A stretch of DNA of 64,000 nucleotides. It comes from Streptomyces niveus. Lineage in GTDB: Bacteria; Actinomycetota; Actinomycetes; Streptomycetales; Streptomycetaceae. Under the pieces are notes generated by a model. That model saw only the letters and a program-made list of their open reading frames with translations. It was not told the DNA's origin and searched no databases. The position numbers and the translations under genes are program-made. The stretch covers positions 4,340,001-4,404,000 of the forward strand of contig NZ_CP018047.1 in the NCBI RefSeq assembly GCF_002009175.1, in the 5' to 3' direction. Below are positions 7,436-17,206 of this stretch, piece after piece. Every line of letters begins with the position of its first letter. Within the stretch, counting starts at the first letter, position 1.

Positions 7436-8602
7436 CTACTTGTCCGGCCTGACGACCCCGAGGATCACCATCGAGCCCGCCCCGGTCAGCGTCACGTGCC
7501 GGCCCGGCCGCGGCGCGTGGACGATCGAGCCGTCGCCCACGTACATGCCCACATGGCTCGCGTCGTCGTGGTAGATGACCAGGTCACCGGGCCGCATCTG
7601 CGCCAGGGGGACCCGGGGGAGCAGCCGCCACTGTTCCTGCGAGGTGCGCGGAATCACCGTGCCGGCCGCCGACCACGCCTCGGAGGTCAGCCCCGAGCAG
7701 TCGAACGACGACGGGCCCTCGGCGCCCCACACGTACGGCTTGCCGACCTGCGCCATCGCGTACTCGATCGCCTTCTTGCCCTGCGCGCTCGCCTCGCCGT
7801 TGATGTCCTTGAGCGCACCCGAACTCAGCCAGGCCGCCTGCGCCTTGGCCGCGTCCTCCTGCTCCAGCATCAGCAGCCGGTCGCGCTCCTCCTTCTCCAG
7901 CCCCGCCTCTATCTTCTTGGCGGCCTTGATCTGCCGCTGGATCTCCTTCTTCGCCTCCGCCTGCTTGACCCGGCTCGCTTCGAGCTTGGTCCACTCGGCG
8001 CCGGCCTTCTTCGTGTACGCCGTCAGGTCGTCCTGCGCCTCGGTCATCCGGCCGAGGAGGTCCCTGGTCGCCTTCTGGCCCCGCTCGACCCTGCCCGCCC
8101 CGTCCAGGAAGAGCTGCGGGTCGTCGGTGAGCATCAGCTGGGCCTCGGGCGGCAGTCCGCCCGCGCGGTACTGGGCGCGGGCCGCGGCGCCCGCCTGGCT
8201 CTTGAGCCTGTCGATCCGGACCTGGCCGTTGACGATCTCGCTGGCCAGCCTGACCAGTTCGGCCGACTGGTTGTCGGCGCGCTCCTCGGCGAGGTTGTAC
8301 GCGTCGGTGGCCGAGGTCGCCCTGCCGTACAGCCCGTCGATCTTCCTGCGCACCGCTTGGAGCTTCGAGTCGTCCGCGGCGGGGGACTTGCCGTCCGCTC
8401 CGGGCGGCAGGGACCTGTCGAAGGGCCGGGGCGCGACGGGCGGGTCGCTCGGCGCGGCGGGGGACGCCGGGGATGCCGGGGACATGGGGGAGGCGGGAGA
8501 CGCTGGGGACGCGTACGCCTGGTTCAGCAACGCCGGTGACGTGAGCACCGACAGAGCGCAGACGACCGTGATCGCGACTCTGACGCAGCGGCGTCGGTTC
8601 AC
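7436..8602 (-). CDS. Secreted NlpC/P60 peptidoglycan endopeptidase
   Basis: Cell-wall hydrolase cutting peptide stems. The 388-residue preprotein has a signal sequence (about 1-31, RRRCVRVAITVVCALSVL...AYA), then an SPA-repeat linker (about 32-52), then a long coiled coil (about 75-255). The C-terminal NlpC/P60 domain (about 275-388) carries Cys302 (SFDCSGLTSEAW), His350 (DDASHVGMYVG) and His362. This RipA/PcsB-like arrangement suggests the coiled coil controls or localises the enzyme. GTG start with a strong GAGGGGGAG site. Confidence 0.92.
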   Translation of the reverse strand: MNRRRCVRVAITVVCALSVLTSPALLNQAYASPASPASPMSPASPASPAAPSDPPVAPRPFDRSLPPGADGKSPAADDSKLQAVRRKIDGLYGRATSATDAYNLAEERADNQSAELVRLASEIVNGQVRIDRLKSQAGAAARAQYRAGGLPPEAQLMLTDDPQLFLDGAGRVERGQKATRDLLGRMTEAQDDLTAYTKKAGAEWTKLEASRVKQAEAKKEIQRQIKAAKKIEAGLEKEERDRLLMLEQEDAAKAQAAWLSSGALKDINGEASAQGKKAIEYAMAQVGKPYVWGAEGPSSFDCSGLTSEAWSAAGTVIPRTSQEQWRLLPRVPLAQMRPGDLVIYHDDASHVGMYVGDGSIVHAPRPGRHVTLTGAGSMVILGVVRPDK

Positions 8603-8802
8603 AAGCTCCCCCTCGGACAGTCGTCTCGGCGACTGCTCTGCCGACTCTCGAAACTCTCTGAACGTGTAAGGCCGAATACATCTGACTTACTGTCAGTAAC
8701 TGTTCCCCGCCGACGCGATCGTGCCATGCCGGCCTCCGGAACGACAGGGGGCGTTACGACCCGGCGGTCGCGTCTACCCCTCAGGGACGAACGGCCCGCC
8801 GC

Positions 8803-9654
8803 TCATGTTCCCTTGGGCGCGTCCCTTTCGCCCGAGCCCGGCGCCAGCGCCGCCCACTCCACCGTCACCTCCCCCTGCCGCCATCTGCTCACGCCGCCGC
8901 CCGCCGCGGGGCCGGCCAGTGGCCAGTCCGCCGACAGATCCCGTACGGCCCTGATCCACCGCTGCCGCGCGCCCAGCGAGGCGTACGGGGCGGCAGCCGC
9001 CCACGCCCGGTCGAAGTCACGCAGGAACGCGTGCACCGGTTCGCCCGGCACATTGCGGTGGATCAGTGCCTTCGGCAGCCGCTCGGCGAGATCCGACGGA
9101 CGGTCCAGCGAGCCGAGCCGGGTCGCGAAGGTGACCGTGCGGGGCCCCTCCGTTCCGAGGGCGACCCAGACATGGCGCCGCCCGATCTCGTCGCACGTCC
9201 CCTCGACCAGCAGCCCGCCGGGCGCGAGGCGTGCGCGGAGCCGGTCCCAGACGGCCGGGACCTCGCTCTCCTCGTACTGCCGCAGGACGTTCGCCGCCCG
9301 GATCAGCAGCGGCCGGCGGCCGTCCGGCAGCGGGGTCTCGAAGCCGCCGTGCACAAAGCTGAGCCCGTCCTCCTCGTACGGAAGCGCCGCCGCGACCCGC
9401 GCGGGCTCGATCTCGACGCCCACGACCTCCGTGCGCGGCTCGGCGGCCCGCAGCCGTCTCAGCAGCTCGACGGCGGTCCAGGGCGCGGCGCCGTAACCGA
9501 GGTCGACGGCGACGGGATCGGCCGAGCGGCGCAGCGCGGGGCCGTGTACGGCGGCGATCCAGCGGTCCATGCGGCGCAGCCGGTTCGGGTTGGTCGTGCC
9601 GCGCGTGACCGTGCCCACGGGGCGGCGGGGCGGGGAGGGCGGGCGCGCGGGCAT
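8803..9654 (-). CDS. Class I SAM-dependent methyltransferase
   Basis: 283 residues with motif I VAVDLGYGAAPWTAVELL and the acidic motif II VVGVEIEPARV. Later ANVLRQYEE and LAPGGLLVEGTCDE correspond to strands 4-5. No substrate-specific motif is visible. The ATG at 9654 is preceded on its strand by TAGGCT and 7 nt, so the mRNA is probably leaderless. It is divergent from mshA, but no functional link is evident. Confidence 0.8.
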   Translation of the reverse strand: MPARPPSPPRRPVGTVTRGTTNPNRLRRMDRWIAAVHGPALRRSADPVAVDLGYGAAPWTAVELLRRLRAAEPRTEVVGVEIEPARVAAALPYEEDGLSFVHGGFETPLPDGRRPLLIRAANVLRQYEESEVPAVWDRLRARLAPGGLLVEGTCDEIGRRHVWVALGTEGPRTVTFATRLGSLDRPSDLAERLPKALIHRNVPGEPVHAFLRDFDRAWAAAAPYASLGARQRWIRAVRDLSADWPLAGPAAGGGVSRWRQGEVTVEWAALAPGSGERDAPKGT

Positions 9655-9769
9655 GCGGACGAGCCTAACGACGCGGCGGACACCGGCCGCCCGCGACCGC
9701 CGGCAGGGCCCTCGACCGCCGCCGCCACCCGCCGGGTCCCACGCCCGGCCCCCGGAAATCCCGTCCAGG

Positions 9770-9783
9770 GTTGAGCACTCAAC
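9770..9783. promoter_or_regulatory. Short palindrome upstream of mshA
   Basis: GTTGAG-CA-CTCAAC: 6-base perfect arms, about 110 bp before the mshA start in the 239-bp gap shared with the divergent methyltransferase. Operator role is speculative. Confidence 0.3.
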
Positions 9784-9893
9784 GGCAATGATTCGGTAAA
9801 GCCGGAAATGAAAGAGAGCATTCCGGTGTTGCCGCGTCCCAGAGGGTCCCCACGCCCTCTCCTTGCCATGCTCCGAGCGAGAGGTCCTTCGAC

Positions 9894-11237
9894 GTGAGCC
9901 AGTACGTGTCCAGGCTTGCCGGCACCCTGGTGTCACCGCCCCGGCTCCGGATTCCCGGCCACCCCCGTAAACCGCGGCGTGTCGCCATGCTCAGCGTCCA
10001 CACCTCCCCGCTGCACCAGCCGGGGACGGGCGACGCGGGCGGCATGAACGTCTACATCGTCGAGCTGGCCAAGCGGCTCGCGGCCATCAACATCGAGGTC
10101 GAGATCTTCACGCGCTCGACCACCGGCGGGCTCCCGCCGAGCGTGGAGCTGGCGCCGGGCGTGCTCGTACGGCACGTGGACGCCGGTCCGTACGAAGGAC
10201 TGGCCAAGGAGGAGCTGCCCGCGCAGCTGTGCGCCTTCACGCACGGTGTGATGCAGGCGTGGGCCGGCCAGCGCCCCGGCTACTACGACCTCGTCCACTC
10301 CCACTACTGGCTCTCCGGCCATGTCGGCTGGCTCGCCGCCGAGCGCTGGGGCGCACCCCTCGTGCACGCCATGCACACCATGGCCAAGGTCAAGAACGCC
10401 GCGCTCGCCGAGGGCGACACACCCGAGCCCCCGGCCCGGGTCATCGGCGAGACACAGATCGTGCGCGCCGCCGACCGGCTGATCGCGAACACCTCCGAGG
10501 AGGCCGACGAACTCGTCCGCTTCTACGAAGCGGACCCCGGCAAGGTCGCGGTCGTCCACCCCGGTGTGAACCTCGACCTCTTCACTCCCGCCGACGGCCG
10601 CGCGGCGGCGCGCGCCCGGCTCGGGCTGCCGCAGGACGCGTTCGTCCCGCTCTTCGCCGGCCGTATCCAGCCGCTCAAGGCCCCCGATGTCCTGCTGCGG
10701 GCGGTGGCCGTTCTGCTGGACCGTGATCCCTCCCTCCGTAGGAGGCTGGTCGTCCCGGTCGTGGGCGGCCCGAGCGGCAGCGGTCTGGCGAAGCCGGAGG
10801 GTCTGCACAAGCTCGCGGCCAGGCTCGGTATAGCCGACGTCGTACGGTTCCGCCCGCCGGTCGGCCAGGAAGCGCTCGCCGACTGGTTCCGCGCGGCGTC
10901 CGTACTGGTCATGCCCTCGTACAGCGAGTCCTTCGGGCTCGTCGCCATCGAGGCCCAGGCGGCGGGCACCCCGGTGGTCGCGGCCGCCGTGGGCGGTCTG
11001 CCGGTGGCGGTGCGCAACGGACAGACCGGCTTCCTGATCCCCGGCCACGAGCCGGAGGCGTACGCCCAGGCGCTCACCCGCTTCATCGACCGGCCCGAAC
11101 TCGTGGACCGGATGGGGCTGGCGGCCTCGCGGCACGCGCAGTCCTTCGGCTGGGACACGGCGGCGTCGGCGACGGCGGACGTCTACACGGCCGCCGTACA
11201 TGATCACCGGGGTCGCGTACGCTCGCACCATGGCTGA
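9894..11237 (+). CDS. mshA: D-inositol-3-phosphate glycosyltransferase (mycothiol biosynthesis)
   Basis: First committed step of mycothiol synthesis: transfer of GlcNAc from UDP-GlcNAc to 1L-myo-inositol 3-phosphate. The 447-residue protein is a GT-B, family 4 enzyme. The N-terminal domain has the MshA hallmark [20 protein letters not shown] (acceptor and UDP binding). The C-terminal domain has the E-x7-E nucleotide-sugar motif in [17 protein letters not shown] and [16 protein letters not shown] start; cytosolic. Its 3' end overlaps the next gene by 8 bp. Confidence 0.96.
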   Translation: MSQYVSRLAGTLVSPPRLRIPGHPRKPRRVAMLSVHTSPLHQPGTGDAGGMNVYIVELAKRLAAINIEVEIFTRSTTGGLPPSVELAPGVLVRHVDAGPYEGLAKEELPAQLCAFTHGVMQAWAGQRPGYYDLVHSHYWLSGHVGWLAAERWGAPLVHAMHTMAKVKNAALAEGDTPEPPARVIGETQIVRAADRLIANTSEEADELVRFYEADPGKVAVVHPGVNLDLFTPADGRAAARARLGLPQDAFVPLFAGRIQPLKAPDVLLRAVAVLLDRDPSLRRRLVVPVVGGPSGSGLAKPEGLHKLAARLGIADVVRFRPPVGQEALADWFRAASVLVMPSYSESFGLVAIEAQAAGTPVVAAAVGGLPVAVRNGQTGFLIPGHEPEAYAQALTRFIDRPELVDRMGLAASRHAQSFGWDTAASATADVYTAAVHDHRGRVRSHHG

Positions 11238-11823
11238 CGAAGCGCGAGCCGACGCGAACGGAAGCACCACCGCCGCCAGGACCGTTGGAACCGTCCGCGA
11301 CGGGACCGGTCATGCCGCCGACCTCGTCGAACGGGCCCTGAGATCCGCCGCCCACGACTCCGGGCTGAAGTGGGAGAGCCCCGAGCCCGGCACGTTCGTC
11401 GTCACGCTGCCCGGCACCCGCAAGCTCTCCACGACCTGCTCCCTGCGCGTCGGCAGGCACTCCCTCTCCGTCAACGCCTTCGTCATCCGGCACCCGGACG
11501 AGAACCAGGAAGGCGTCCACCGCTGGCTGCTGGAGCGCAACCTCAAGCTGTACGGGGTGGCGTACGCGGTCGACCGGCTCGGCGACATCTACCTCTCCGG
11601 CAGGCTGCCGCTCTCCGCAGTCGGCGAGGACGAGGTGGACCGGCTGCTCGGCTCCGTACTCGAAGAGGCCGACGGCTCCTTCAACACGCTGCTGGAGTTG
11701 GGGTTCGCGGCCGCGATCCGCAAGGAGTACGCGTGGCGGATCTCCCGCGGCGAGTCCACGCGGAACCTCGACGCCTTCGCCCATCTGACGCGAGCGCCGG
11801 ACGGGACCCCGCCGACCGGCTGA
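11230..11823 (+). CDS. YbjN domain-containing protein
   Basis: 197 residues. The YbjN fold spans about residues 25-165, with [20 protein letters not shown] and [20 protein letters not shown] as recognisable segments. YbjN proteins resemble type III secretion chaperones and have no settled function. The ATG at 11230 lies 6 nt after TACGCT, so a leaderless transcript from inside the end of mshA is likely in addition to read-through. Placement directly behind mshA is conserved in Streptomyces (from memory). Confidence 0.85.
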   Translation: MADEARADANGSTTAARTVGTVRDGTGHAADLVERALRSAAHDSGLKWESPEPGTFVVTLPGTRKLSTTCSLRVGRHSLSVNAFVIRHPDENQEGVHRWLLERNLKLYGVAYAVDRLGDIYLSGRLPLSAVGEDEVDRLLGSVLEEADGSFNTLLELGFAAAIRKEYAWRISRGESTRNLDAFAHLTRAPDGTPPTG

Positions 11824-11928
11824 AGTCGCCCCGGACCGGGCGCATTCGGCCCTCCCGGGGTCGCCCGCCTGCACGAGCCCGCAGAGGATCGTGCTGACAG
11901 CGCGGGGGCCGGACACCGGGACGGGCCG

Positions 11929-13623
11929 ATGGACGACGACGCAGAGCGGTGTGACGACCGGGACCACCGCGACCACAGGGACGACCGCGACCACCGGGAC
12001 CACCGGGACCACCACCCGGAGCACGGCGAGCCCCCCGGTCGACTGGACCGCCGGCACTTCCTGGGCGCCGCCGCCGCGGGGGCCGCCGGGATCGCCGTGG
12101 TAGCGGTGGCCGGCTGCGACTCCCCGGCGGGCGGGGGCCCCGAAGCCGCGCCCAGCCGTACCGGCGCCGACCCGACGGCCGCCGCCGCGACCGAACGGGC
12201 GCGGTCCGGCAGCCCCGACTGGCGCATCCGGTCCCTGGGACCGCCCGAGGCGGTCGAGGGATACACGGACACGGTGAGCGTGGAACCGGGCGACGAGTTC
12301 GGGCTGTACGTCTCGACCACCGCACCGGGCTTCCGGGTCTCGGCCTACCGGGTCGGCTGGTACGGCGGGGCCCAGGCCCGGCTCGTCTGGCGCTCCGACC
12401 GCGTGCCGGGCCGCGTCCAGCGCGACCCGCGCGTGGACACCTTCACCGACACCGTGCGGGCGGACTGGGAACGCACCCTCGCCGTCCGCGCCGACGGCTG
12501 GCCGGAGGGCGCGTACCTGCTGCGGCTGGACGCCTCGAACGGACACCAGCGGTACGTCCCGCTGATCGTCCGCTCGCCGAGCGCCGCCGGCCGTACGGTG
12601 CTGATGCACGCGCCCGCGACCTGGCAGGCGTACAACCTGTGGGGCGGTTACAGCCTCTACGAGGGCAAGGACGGCGCGTACGGAAGCCGTTCACTGGCCG
12701 TCAGCTTCGACCGGCCGTACGACAAGAACGGCGCCGAGAAGTTCCTGACCTACGAACGCGCCGCCGTGGTCCTCGCCGAACGGCTCGGCATCCCGCTGGC
12801 GTACACCACCGGCGTGGACGTCCACCTCACCCCCTCGGCGCTGCGCGGCGCCACGGCCGTGGTCTCGCTCGGGCACGACGAGTACTGGACGCCCGAGCAG
12901 CGCAAGCACCTCACCAAGGCGCGTGACACGGGAACCAACCTGGTCTTCCTCGGCGCCAACACCTGCTTCCGCCGCGTCCGGCTGGAGCGGAAGGGCGACA
13001 GCGGTCCCGTGCGTACGGTCGTCTGCTTCAAGACGGACTACGAGAAGGATCCGTACCTCGTCGAGCACCGGGCCATGGTGACCACCGACTTCCGCGCGCC
13101 CCCCTCCGCCGACCCGGAATCGTCCCTGACCGGCGTCCTGTACGAGGGCTTCCCCACCGACGCCCCGTACGTCGTCCACGGCGCGGACCACTGGATCTTC
13201 GAGGGGACGGGGGTGCGGCGCGGCGACTCCTTCGACCACCTGGTGGGTGTGGAGTACGACCGGGTGACCCCGGACCAGCCCACACCGTCGCCGCTGGAGA
13301 TCGTCGCCCACTCCCCGCTGGTCTGCAAAGGCCGCGACAGCCACGCCGACTCCGCGTACTACACCGTCCCCAGCGGCGCGGGCGTCTTCGCCTCCGGGAC
13401 GATGCGGTGGGTGGAGGGCCTCATGGCGGGGACCGGGGAGAACGGCCGCAACCACGGGATGGACGCGCGCACCGGCGCGTTCGTCACCCGTACCACCGAG
13501 AACGTCCTCCGTGCCTTCGCGGAGGGCCCGGCCGGGCGGCACAGACCGGCGCCGAAGGACAACGTGCGGAGCGTGTACGGGCGCACGGCGCCGGAGAGCC
13601 GGCCCCCGGCCACGGTGACCTGA
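11929..13623 (+). CDS. Tat-exported lipoprotein of the N,N-dimethylformamidase beta-subunit family
   Basis: 564 residues. A twin-arginine motif DRRHFLG (R41-R42) precedes a hydrophobic stretch and lipobox VAGC (Cys63), so the product should be exported folded and lipidated. The mature part matches the DMFase beta-like family (APATWQAYNLWGGYSLYEGK; VVSLGHDEYWTPEQRKHL; HDEYW probably at the active site). The substrate is unknown. The region before RR is an Asp/His/Arg run (about residues 9-29) encoded by 9-bp tandem repeats, unusual for a Tat leader; no later in-frame start would retain the RR motif. Confidence 0.78.
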   Translation: MDDDAERCDDRDHRDHRDDRDHRDHRDHHPEHGEPPGRLDRRHFLGAAAAGAAGIAVVAVAGCDSPAGGGPEAAPSRTGADPTAAAATERARSGSPDWRIRSLGPPEAVEGYTDTVSVEPGDEFGLYVSTTAPGFRVSAYRVGWYGGAQARLVWRSDRVPGRVQRDPRVDTFTDTVRADWERTLAVRADGWPEGAYLLRLDASNGHQRYVPLIVRSPSAAGRTVLMHAPATWQAYNLWGGYSLYEGKDGAYGSRSLAVSFDRPYDKNGAEKFLTYERAAVVLAERLGIPLAYTTGVDVHLTPSALRGATAVVSLGHDEYWTPEQRKHLTKARDTGTNLVFLGANTCFRRVRLERKGDSGPVRTVVCFKTDYEKDPYLVEHRAMVTTDFRAPPSADPESSLTGVLYEGFPTDAPYVVHGADHWIFEGTGVRRGDSFDHLVGVEYDRVTPDQPTPSPLEIVAHSPLVCKGRDSHADSAYYTVPSGAGVFASGTMRWVEGLMAGTGENGRNHGMDARTGAFVTRTTENVLRAFAEGPAGRHRPAPKDNVRSVYGRTAPESRPPATVT

Positions 13624-13629
13624 GCGGTC

Positions 13630-14940
13630 TCACGGCCGCTCGGTCGCCTCGCTCAGCACGACCGGCCGTGCGACGGGTTCGGCGCCCTTGTCCGGCCCGG
13701 TCTCCACCTCGCTCAGCTCCAACTCGTCCGCCGGCAGCGCCCGCATCAGAACCCAGTAGCCGCCCGCCGCCACCGTCCCCAGCACCGCGCAGAGGCCCCA
13801 CAGCCAGTCGGCGCCGTAGCGGTCGATCAGGAAACCCGCCATCAGCGGCCCGACCAGACCGGCCACCGCCCACGACATCGTGTACATGCCCTGGTAGCGG
13901 CCCCGCCCGTCGACGGGCGAGAGCCGGACCACAAGGCTGGTCTGCGTCGGCGCGTTGACGATCTCGGCCAGGGTCCACACGCACACCGCCAGCACATAGA
14001 CGGCCAGCGACCCGGCGAAGGCCGTCAGCCCGAAGCCGTACCCCGCGAGCGCCGAGGACAGGATCAGCAGCCGGCGGGTGTCACGGTGTTCGATGAACCG
14101 GGTCACCGGGATCTGGAGCGCCACGATCAGCACGCCGTTGAACGCGATGACCATCCCGAAGTCGGAGCTGCTGAACCCGTCCGCGCCCATCGCGACCGGC
14201 AGTCCCACGAAAGCCTGCTGGAAGATCAGCGCGACCACGAACGACAGCCCGACCACACCCATGAACCGGCCGTCCCGCAGGACCGTCCCCATCCCGGTCT
14301 CCGGCGCGCTCCTGCCGTCCACGAGGACGCGTTCGGGCCGGGACTCCGGCAGCTTGATGTAGATCAGTACGGCGCAGACCAGCGTCAGCGCCGCCTCACC
14401 GAGGAATCCGACCAGATAGCTGTACTCGGCGATGAAGCCCGCCACACCCGCCGAGACCGCGAACCCCAAGTTGATCGCCCAGTAGTTGAGCGAGAACGCC
14501 CGCACCCGGTCCTCGGGCTTCACGATGTCCGCCATCATCGCCTGCACCGCGGGGCGCGAGGCGTTGGAGGTCATACCGACCAGGCACGCGACGGCGGCGA
14601 TGGCCACGGGGTGCTGCACGAAGCCGAGCAGCGCCACGGACGCGGCCGTCGACGACTGCGCGATCAGCAGCGTGGGCCGCCGCCCGAGCCGGTCGGTCAT
14701 CACGCCCGCGCCGATGGCGGAGACGACACCGCCGAGACCGTGGAGCGCGGCGACGAGACCGGCGTACGACGCCGAATAGCCGCGCTCCACGGTCAGATAC
14801 AACGCCATGAAGGTGGTGACGAACGCGCCCAGCCGGTTGACCAGCGTGCTCGTCCACAGCCACCAGAACTCACGCGGCAGCCCCGCGACGCTCTTTCTGA
14901 CGCTCTCCCCCGCGGCGCGTCCGAGTGCGGCGACAGGCAT
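13630..14940 (-). CDS. Major facilitator superfamily transporter
   Basis: 436 residues with 12 predicted membrane helices. The motif-A-like loop [17 protein letters not shown] lies between helices 2 and 3, and a charged mid-loop ([13 protein letters not shown]) separates the halves. The overall type fits a drug/multidrug exporter. Start ATG 14940 follows GGGGGGAA. It converges on the Tat lipoprotein gene with 6 bp between, so no terminator fits there. Confidence 0.88.
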   Translation of the reverse strand: MPVAALGRAAGESVRKSVAGLPREFWWLWTSTLVNRLGAFVTTFMALYLTVERGYSASYAGLVAALHGLGGVVSAIGAGVMTDRLGRRPTLLIAQSSTAASVALLGFVQHPVAIAAVACLVGMTSNASRPAVQAMMADIVKPEDRVRAFSLNYWAINLGFAVSAGVAGFIAEYSYLVGFLGEAALTLVCAVLIYIKLPESRPERVLVDGRSAPETGMGTVLRDGRFMGVVGLSFVVALIFQQAFVGLPVAMGADGFSSSDFGMVIAFNGVLIVALQIPVTRFIEHRDTRRLLILSSALAGYGFGLTAFAGSLAVYVLAVCVWTLAEIVNAPTQTSLVVRLSPVDGRGRYQGMYTMSWAVAGLVGPLMAGFLIDRYGADWLWGLCAVLGTVAAGGYWVLMRALPADELELSEVETGPDKGAEPVARPVVLSEATERP

Positions 14941-15073
14941 GCGGCGTTCCCCCCGAGGACTCCGGCGTTGTAAGTGGCCGATCGGCCAACCGCAACTTAC
15001 GTACGGCCGTCGCCCGGCCGCCAGTCAATTGACGGCAGCCGTCAATCGGAAACGTTCGATTAGGCTCGGGCCC

Positions 15074-15835
15074 ATGGCCGACGCACCGTACAAGCTGATC
15101 CTCCTCCGCCACGGCGAGAGCGAATGGAACGCGAAGAACCTGTTCACCGGCTGGGTGGACGTCAATCTCACGGACAAGGGCGAGAAGGAGGCCGTGCGCG
15201 GCGGTGAGCTGCTGAAGGACGCCGGTCTGCTGCCCGACGTCCTGCACACCTCCCTGCAGAAGCGCGCGATCCGCACCGCCACGCTGGCGCTGGAGTCCGC
15301 CGACCGCTCCTGGATCCCCGTCCGCCGCTCCTGGCGCCTGAACGAGCGGCACTACGGCGCGCTCCAGGGCAAGGACAAGGCGCAGACGCTCGCCGAGTTC
15401 GGCGAGGAGCAGTTCATGCTCTGGCGCCGCTCGTACGACACCCCGCCGCCGGAGCTTGAGGACGGCACCGAGTTCTCGCAGAGCGACGACCCGCGCTACG
15501 CGACGATCCCGCCGGAGCTGCGCCCGCGCACCGAGTGCCTGAAGGACGTCGTCGTCCGCATGCTGCCGTACTGGTACGACAGCATCGTCCCGGACCTGCT
15601 GACGGGCCGTACGGTCCTGGTCGCCGCGCACGGCAACAGCCTGCGCGCGCTGGTGAAGCACCTGGACGGCGTCTCGGACGCGGACATCGCGGGCCTCAAC
15701 ATCCCCACGGGCATCCCGCTCTCCTACGACCTCGACGCCGAGTTCCGCCCCCTCAAGCAGGGCGGCACCTACCTGGACCCGGACGCGGCGGCGGCCGCGA
15801 TCGAGGCCGTGAAGAACCAGGGCAAGAAGAAGTAG
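15074..15835 (+). CDS. gpmA: 2,3-bisphosphoglycerate-dependent phosphoglycerate mutase
   Basis: Glycolysis/gluconeogenesis: interconverts 3- and 2-phosphoglycerate through a phosphohistidine. The 253-residue protein carries the catalytic [10 protein letters not shown] motif (His near residue 11), [13 protein letters not shown], and the second catalytic His in [16 protein letters not shown] at 15061-15066 lies 7 nt before the ATG with no Shine-Dalgarno, so the message is probably leaderless; the frame upstream of this ATG is non-coding. Confidence 0.96.
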   Translation: MADAPYKLILLRHGESEWNAKNLFTGWVDVNLTDKGEKEAVRGGELLKDAGLLPDVLHTSLQKRAIRTATLALESADRSWIPVRRSWRLNERHYGALQGKDKAQTLAEFGEEQFMLWRRSYDTPPPELEDGTEFSQSDDPRYATIPPELRPRTECLKDVVVRMLPYWYDSIVPDLLTGRTVLVAAHGNSLRALVKHLDGVSDADIAGLNIPTGIPLSYDLDAEFRPLKQGGTYLDPDAAAAAIEAVKNQGKKK

Positions 15836-15852
15836 TACGGAGCCGAGTTAGC

Positions 15853-15896
15853 AGGGCCCGGTCCGGGTGGAGGTCTTCACCACCGGACCGGGCCCT
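15853..15896. terminator. Bidirectional hairpin between gpmA and the Cys-rich gene
   Basis: Perfect 14-bp arms (AGGGCCCGGTCCGG at 15853-15866, complement at 15883-15896) with a 16-base loop, between convergent genes. No strong U-tract, as is common in Streptomyces. Confidence 0.8.
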
Positions 15897-15911
15897 TGTC
15901 AGTGTCGGCTG

Positions 15912-16061
15912 TCAGCCGCAGCTGCCTCCGCAGGCGCACGGCGCGCCCGACTGACAGCCGCAGCCGCAGCCCGAGCCGCAGCCGCAGGCGCCGAGGATCG
16001 GCAGGCGCACCCGTTCGACGGGTGCTTCCTGCTGGGTGTCGGTCATGGGGGACTCGGCCAT
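15912..16061 (-). CDS. Small cysteine-rich protein (49 aa)
   Basis: Start ATG 16061 has a near-perfect GAGGAGG site 5 bases upstream, so this is very probably real despite its size. The N-terminal 25 residues are charged (MAESPMTDTQQEAPVERVRL). The C-terminal half is almost only Gly and Cys, with eight Cys in the last 23 residues in CGC, CxxxC and CAC spacing. There is no signal peptide. It could bind metal (metallothionein-like) or be a modified-peptide precursor, but no maturation enzyme lies beside it. Function unknown. Confidence 0.72.
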   Translation of the reverse strand: MAESPMTDTQQEAPVERVRLPILGACGCGSGCGCGCQSGAPCACGGSCG

Positions 16062-16247
16062 GGTTCCTCCTCGAAGGTGTGCACGGGCGAACGTGGGTGC
16101 GTCTTCGCCCATTGCATCGGCACCATGGCGGGCGCATCAACGGCGCATGCGCGCAGGCGCCCCCCATTGCCACCGCGACACGCCCCCGTGCGCCCCCAAG
16201 AGCCCCGTCCCACGAAACCCATGGGGCACACCCGGCACACCCGGCAG

Positions 16248-16928
16248 TCAGGCCCCTTCGACCGGGGCCTCCGCCTGCTGGATCTCGTCCGCGTGCTCAC
16301 CCGTCACCAGATAGACCACGCGCTTGGCCACCGACACCGCGTGGTCGGCGAACCGCTCGTAGTACCGGCCGAGCAGCGTCACGTCCACCGCCGTCTCGAT
16401 GCCGTGCTTCCAGCGGTCGTCCATCAGGTGCTGGAACAGCGTGCGGTGCAGCAGATCCATCTCGTCGTCGTCCTGCTCCAGCTGAAGCGCCAGATCGACG
16501 TCCTTGGTGATGATGACCTCGGCCGCCTTCGCCATCAGCCGCTGCGCGAGCTGCCCCATCTCCAGGATGGTCGCGTGCAGGTCGTGCGGCACGGCGTTCA
16601 CCGGGAAGCGGAGCCGGGCCAGCTTGGCGACGTGCTGCGCCAGGTCGCCCGAGCGCTCCAGGTCCGCGCTCATCCGCAGCGACGTGACCACGATCCGCAG
16701 ATCGGTGGCGACCGGCTGCTGCCGCGCCAGCAGCGCGATGGCCCTGGCCTCCAGGTCGTGCTGGAGGTCGTCGACCTTCTGGTCGCCGGCGATCACGCTC
16801 TCGGCGAGCTTGAGATCGGCGTCGAGCATGGACGTGGTGGCGCGCCCGATCGCCGACCCGACCAGCCGGGCCATCTCGACCAGGCCCTCGCCGATCGAGT
16901 CAAGTTCCTCGTGGTACGCGTCCCGCAT
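16248..16928 (-). CDS. phoU: Phosphate signalling complex protein PhoU
   Basis: 226 residues with the duplicated three-helix PhoU fold. Metal-binding acidic motifs include RDAYHEELDSIGEGLVEMAR at the N terminus and SLRMSADLERSGDLAQHVAK in repeat 1, and GRYYERFADHAVSVAKRVVY in repeat 2. PhoU links the PstSCAB transporter to the PhoR kinase to restrain the response when phosphate is plentiful. It is divergent from phoR-phoP across a gap containing PHO-box-like repeats. Confidence 0.95.
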   Translation of the reverse strand: MRDAYHEELDSIGEGLVEMARLVGSAIGRATTSMLDADLKLAESVIAGDQKVDDLQHDLEARAIALLARQQPVATDLRIVVTSLRMSADLERSGDLAQHVAKLARLRFPVNAVPHDLHATILEMGQLAQRLMAKAAEVIITKDVDLALQLEQDDDEMDLLHRTLFQHLMDDRWKHGIETAVDVTLLGRYYERFADHAVSVAKRVVYLVTGEHADEIQQAEAPVEGA

Positions 16929-17100
16929 GGGTGTCCCTCTCTGGATTTTCCTGCTGGTGGTCCGGGGTGTCCGAGTACGTCGAAATGGCCCCCGAACAGC
17001 ACCGTCCTCGTCGCACGGACCGGCGACGGACCGTCAGGGGTAGGGGCTGTCGAACCCCCACGGTCCCACGTTCGGGCCGTCAGGAGTCCGGATGCTCCCT

Positions 17101-17133
17101 CCCAAGTGAACCGGCACTTTCTCCACGGTGAAC
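17101..17133 (-). promoter_or_regulatory. PHO-box-like direct repeats in the phoU/phoR gap
   Basis: On the minus strand three consecutive 11-base units read GTTCACCGTGG, AGAAAGTGCCG and GTTCACTTGGG. The first and third match the GTTCACC-type direct-repeat unit bound by Streptomyces PhoP; the middle one is degenerate, which is common. The site lies about 75 bp before phoR and 170 bp before phoU, so PhoP may control both. Confidence 0.65.
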
Positions 17134-17206
17134 TCTGGGCGACGAGTGTTCGAGAAGACACCTGTACGGCTGGGAGAGTGCCGCTGACCGCGCATAACCT
17201 GGATAC

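Noticed and set aside
11956..12016. CRISPR-like array suggested by regular repeats
   Set aside because: The 9-bp units are in frame, have no spacers and encode HRD residues; no cas genes are near. No CRISPR array is present in the window.
15912..16061. RiPP (lanthipeptide-like) gene cluster around the Cys-rich peptide
   Set aside because: No dehydratase, cyclase, radical-SAM or transporter gene is adjacent; gpmA and phoU flank it. Kept only as an unassigned small protein.
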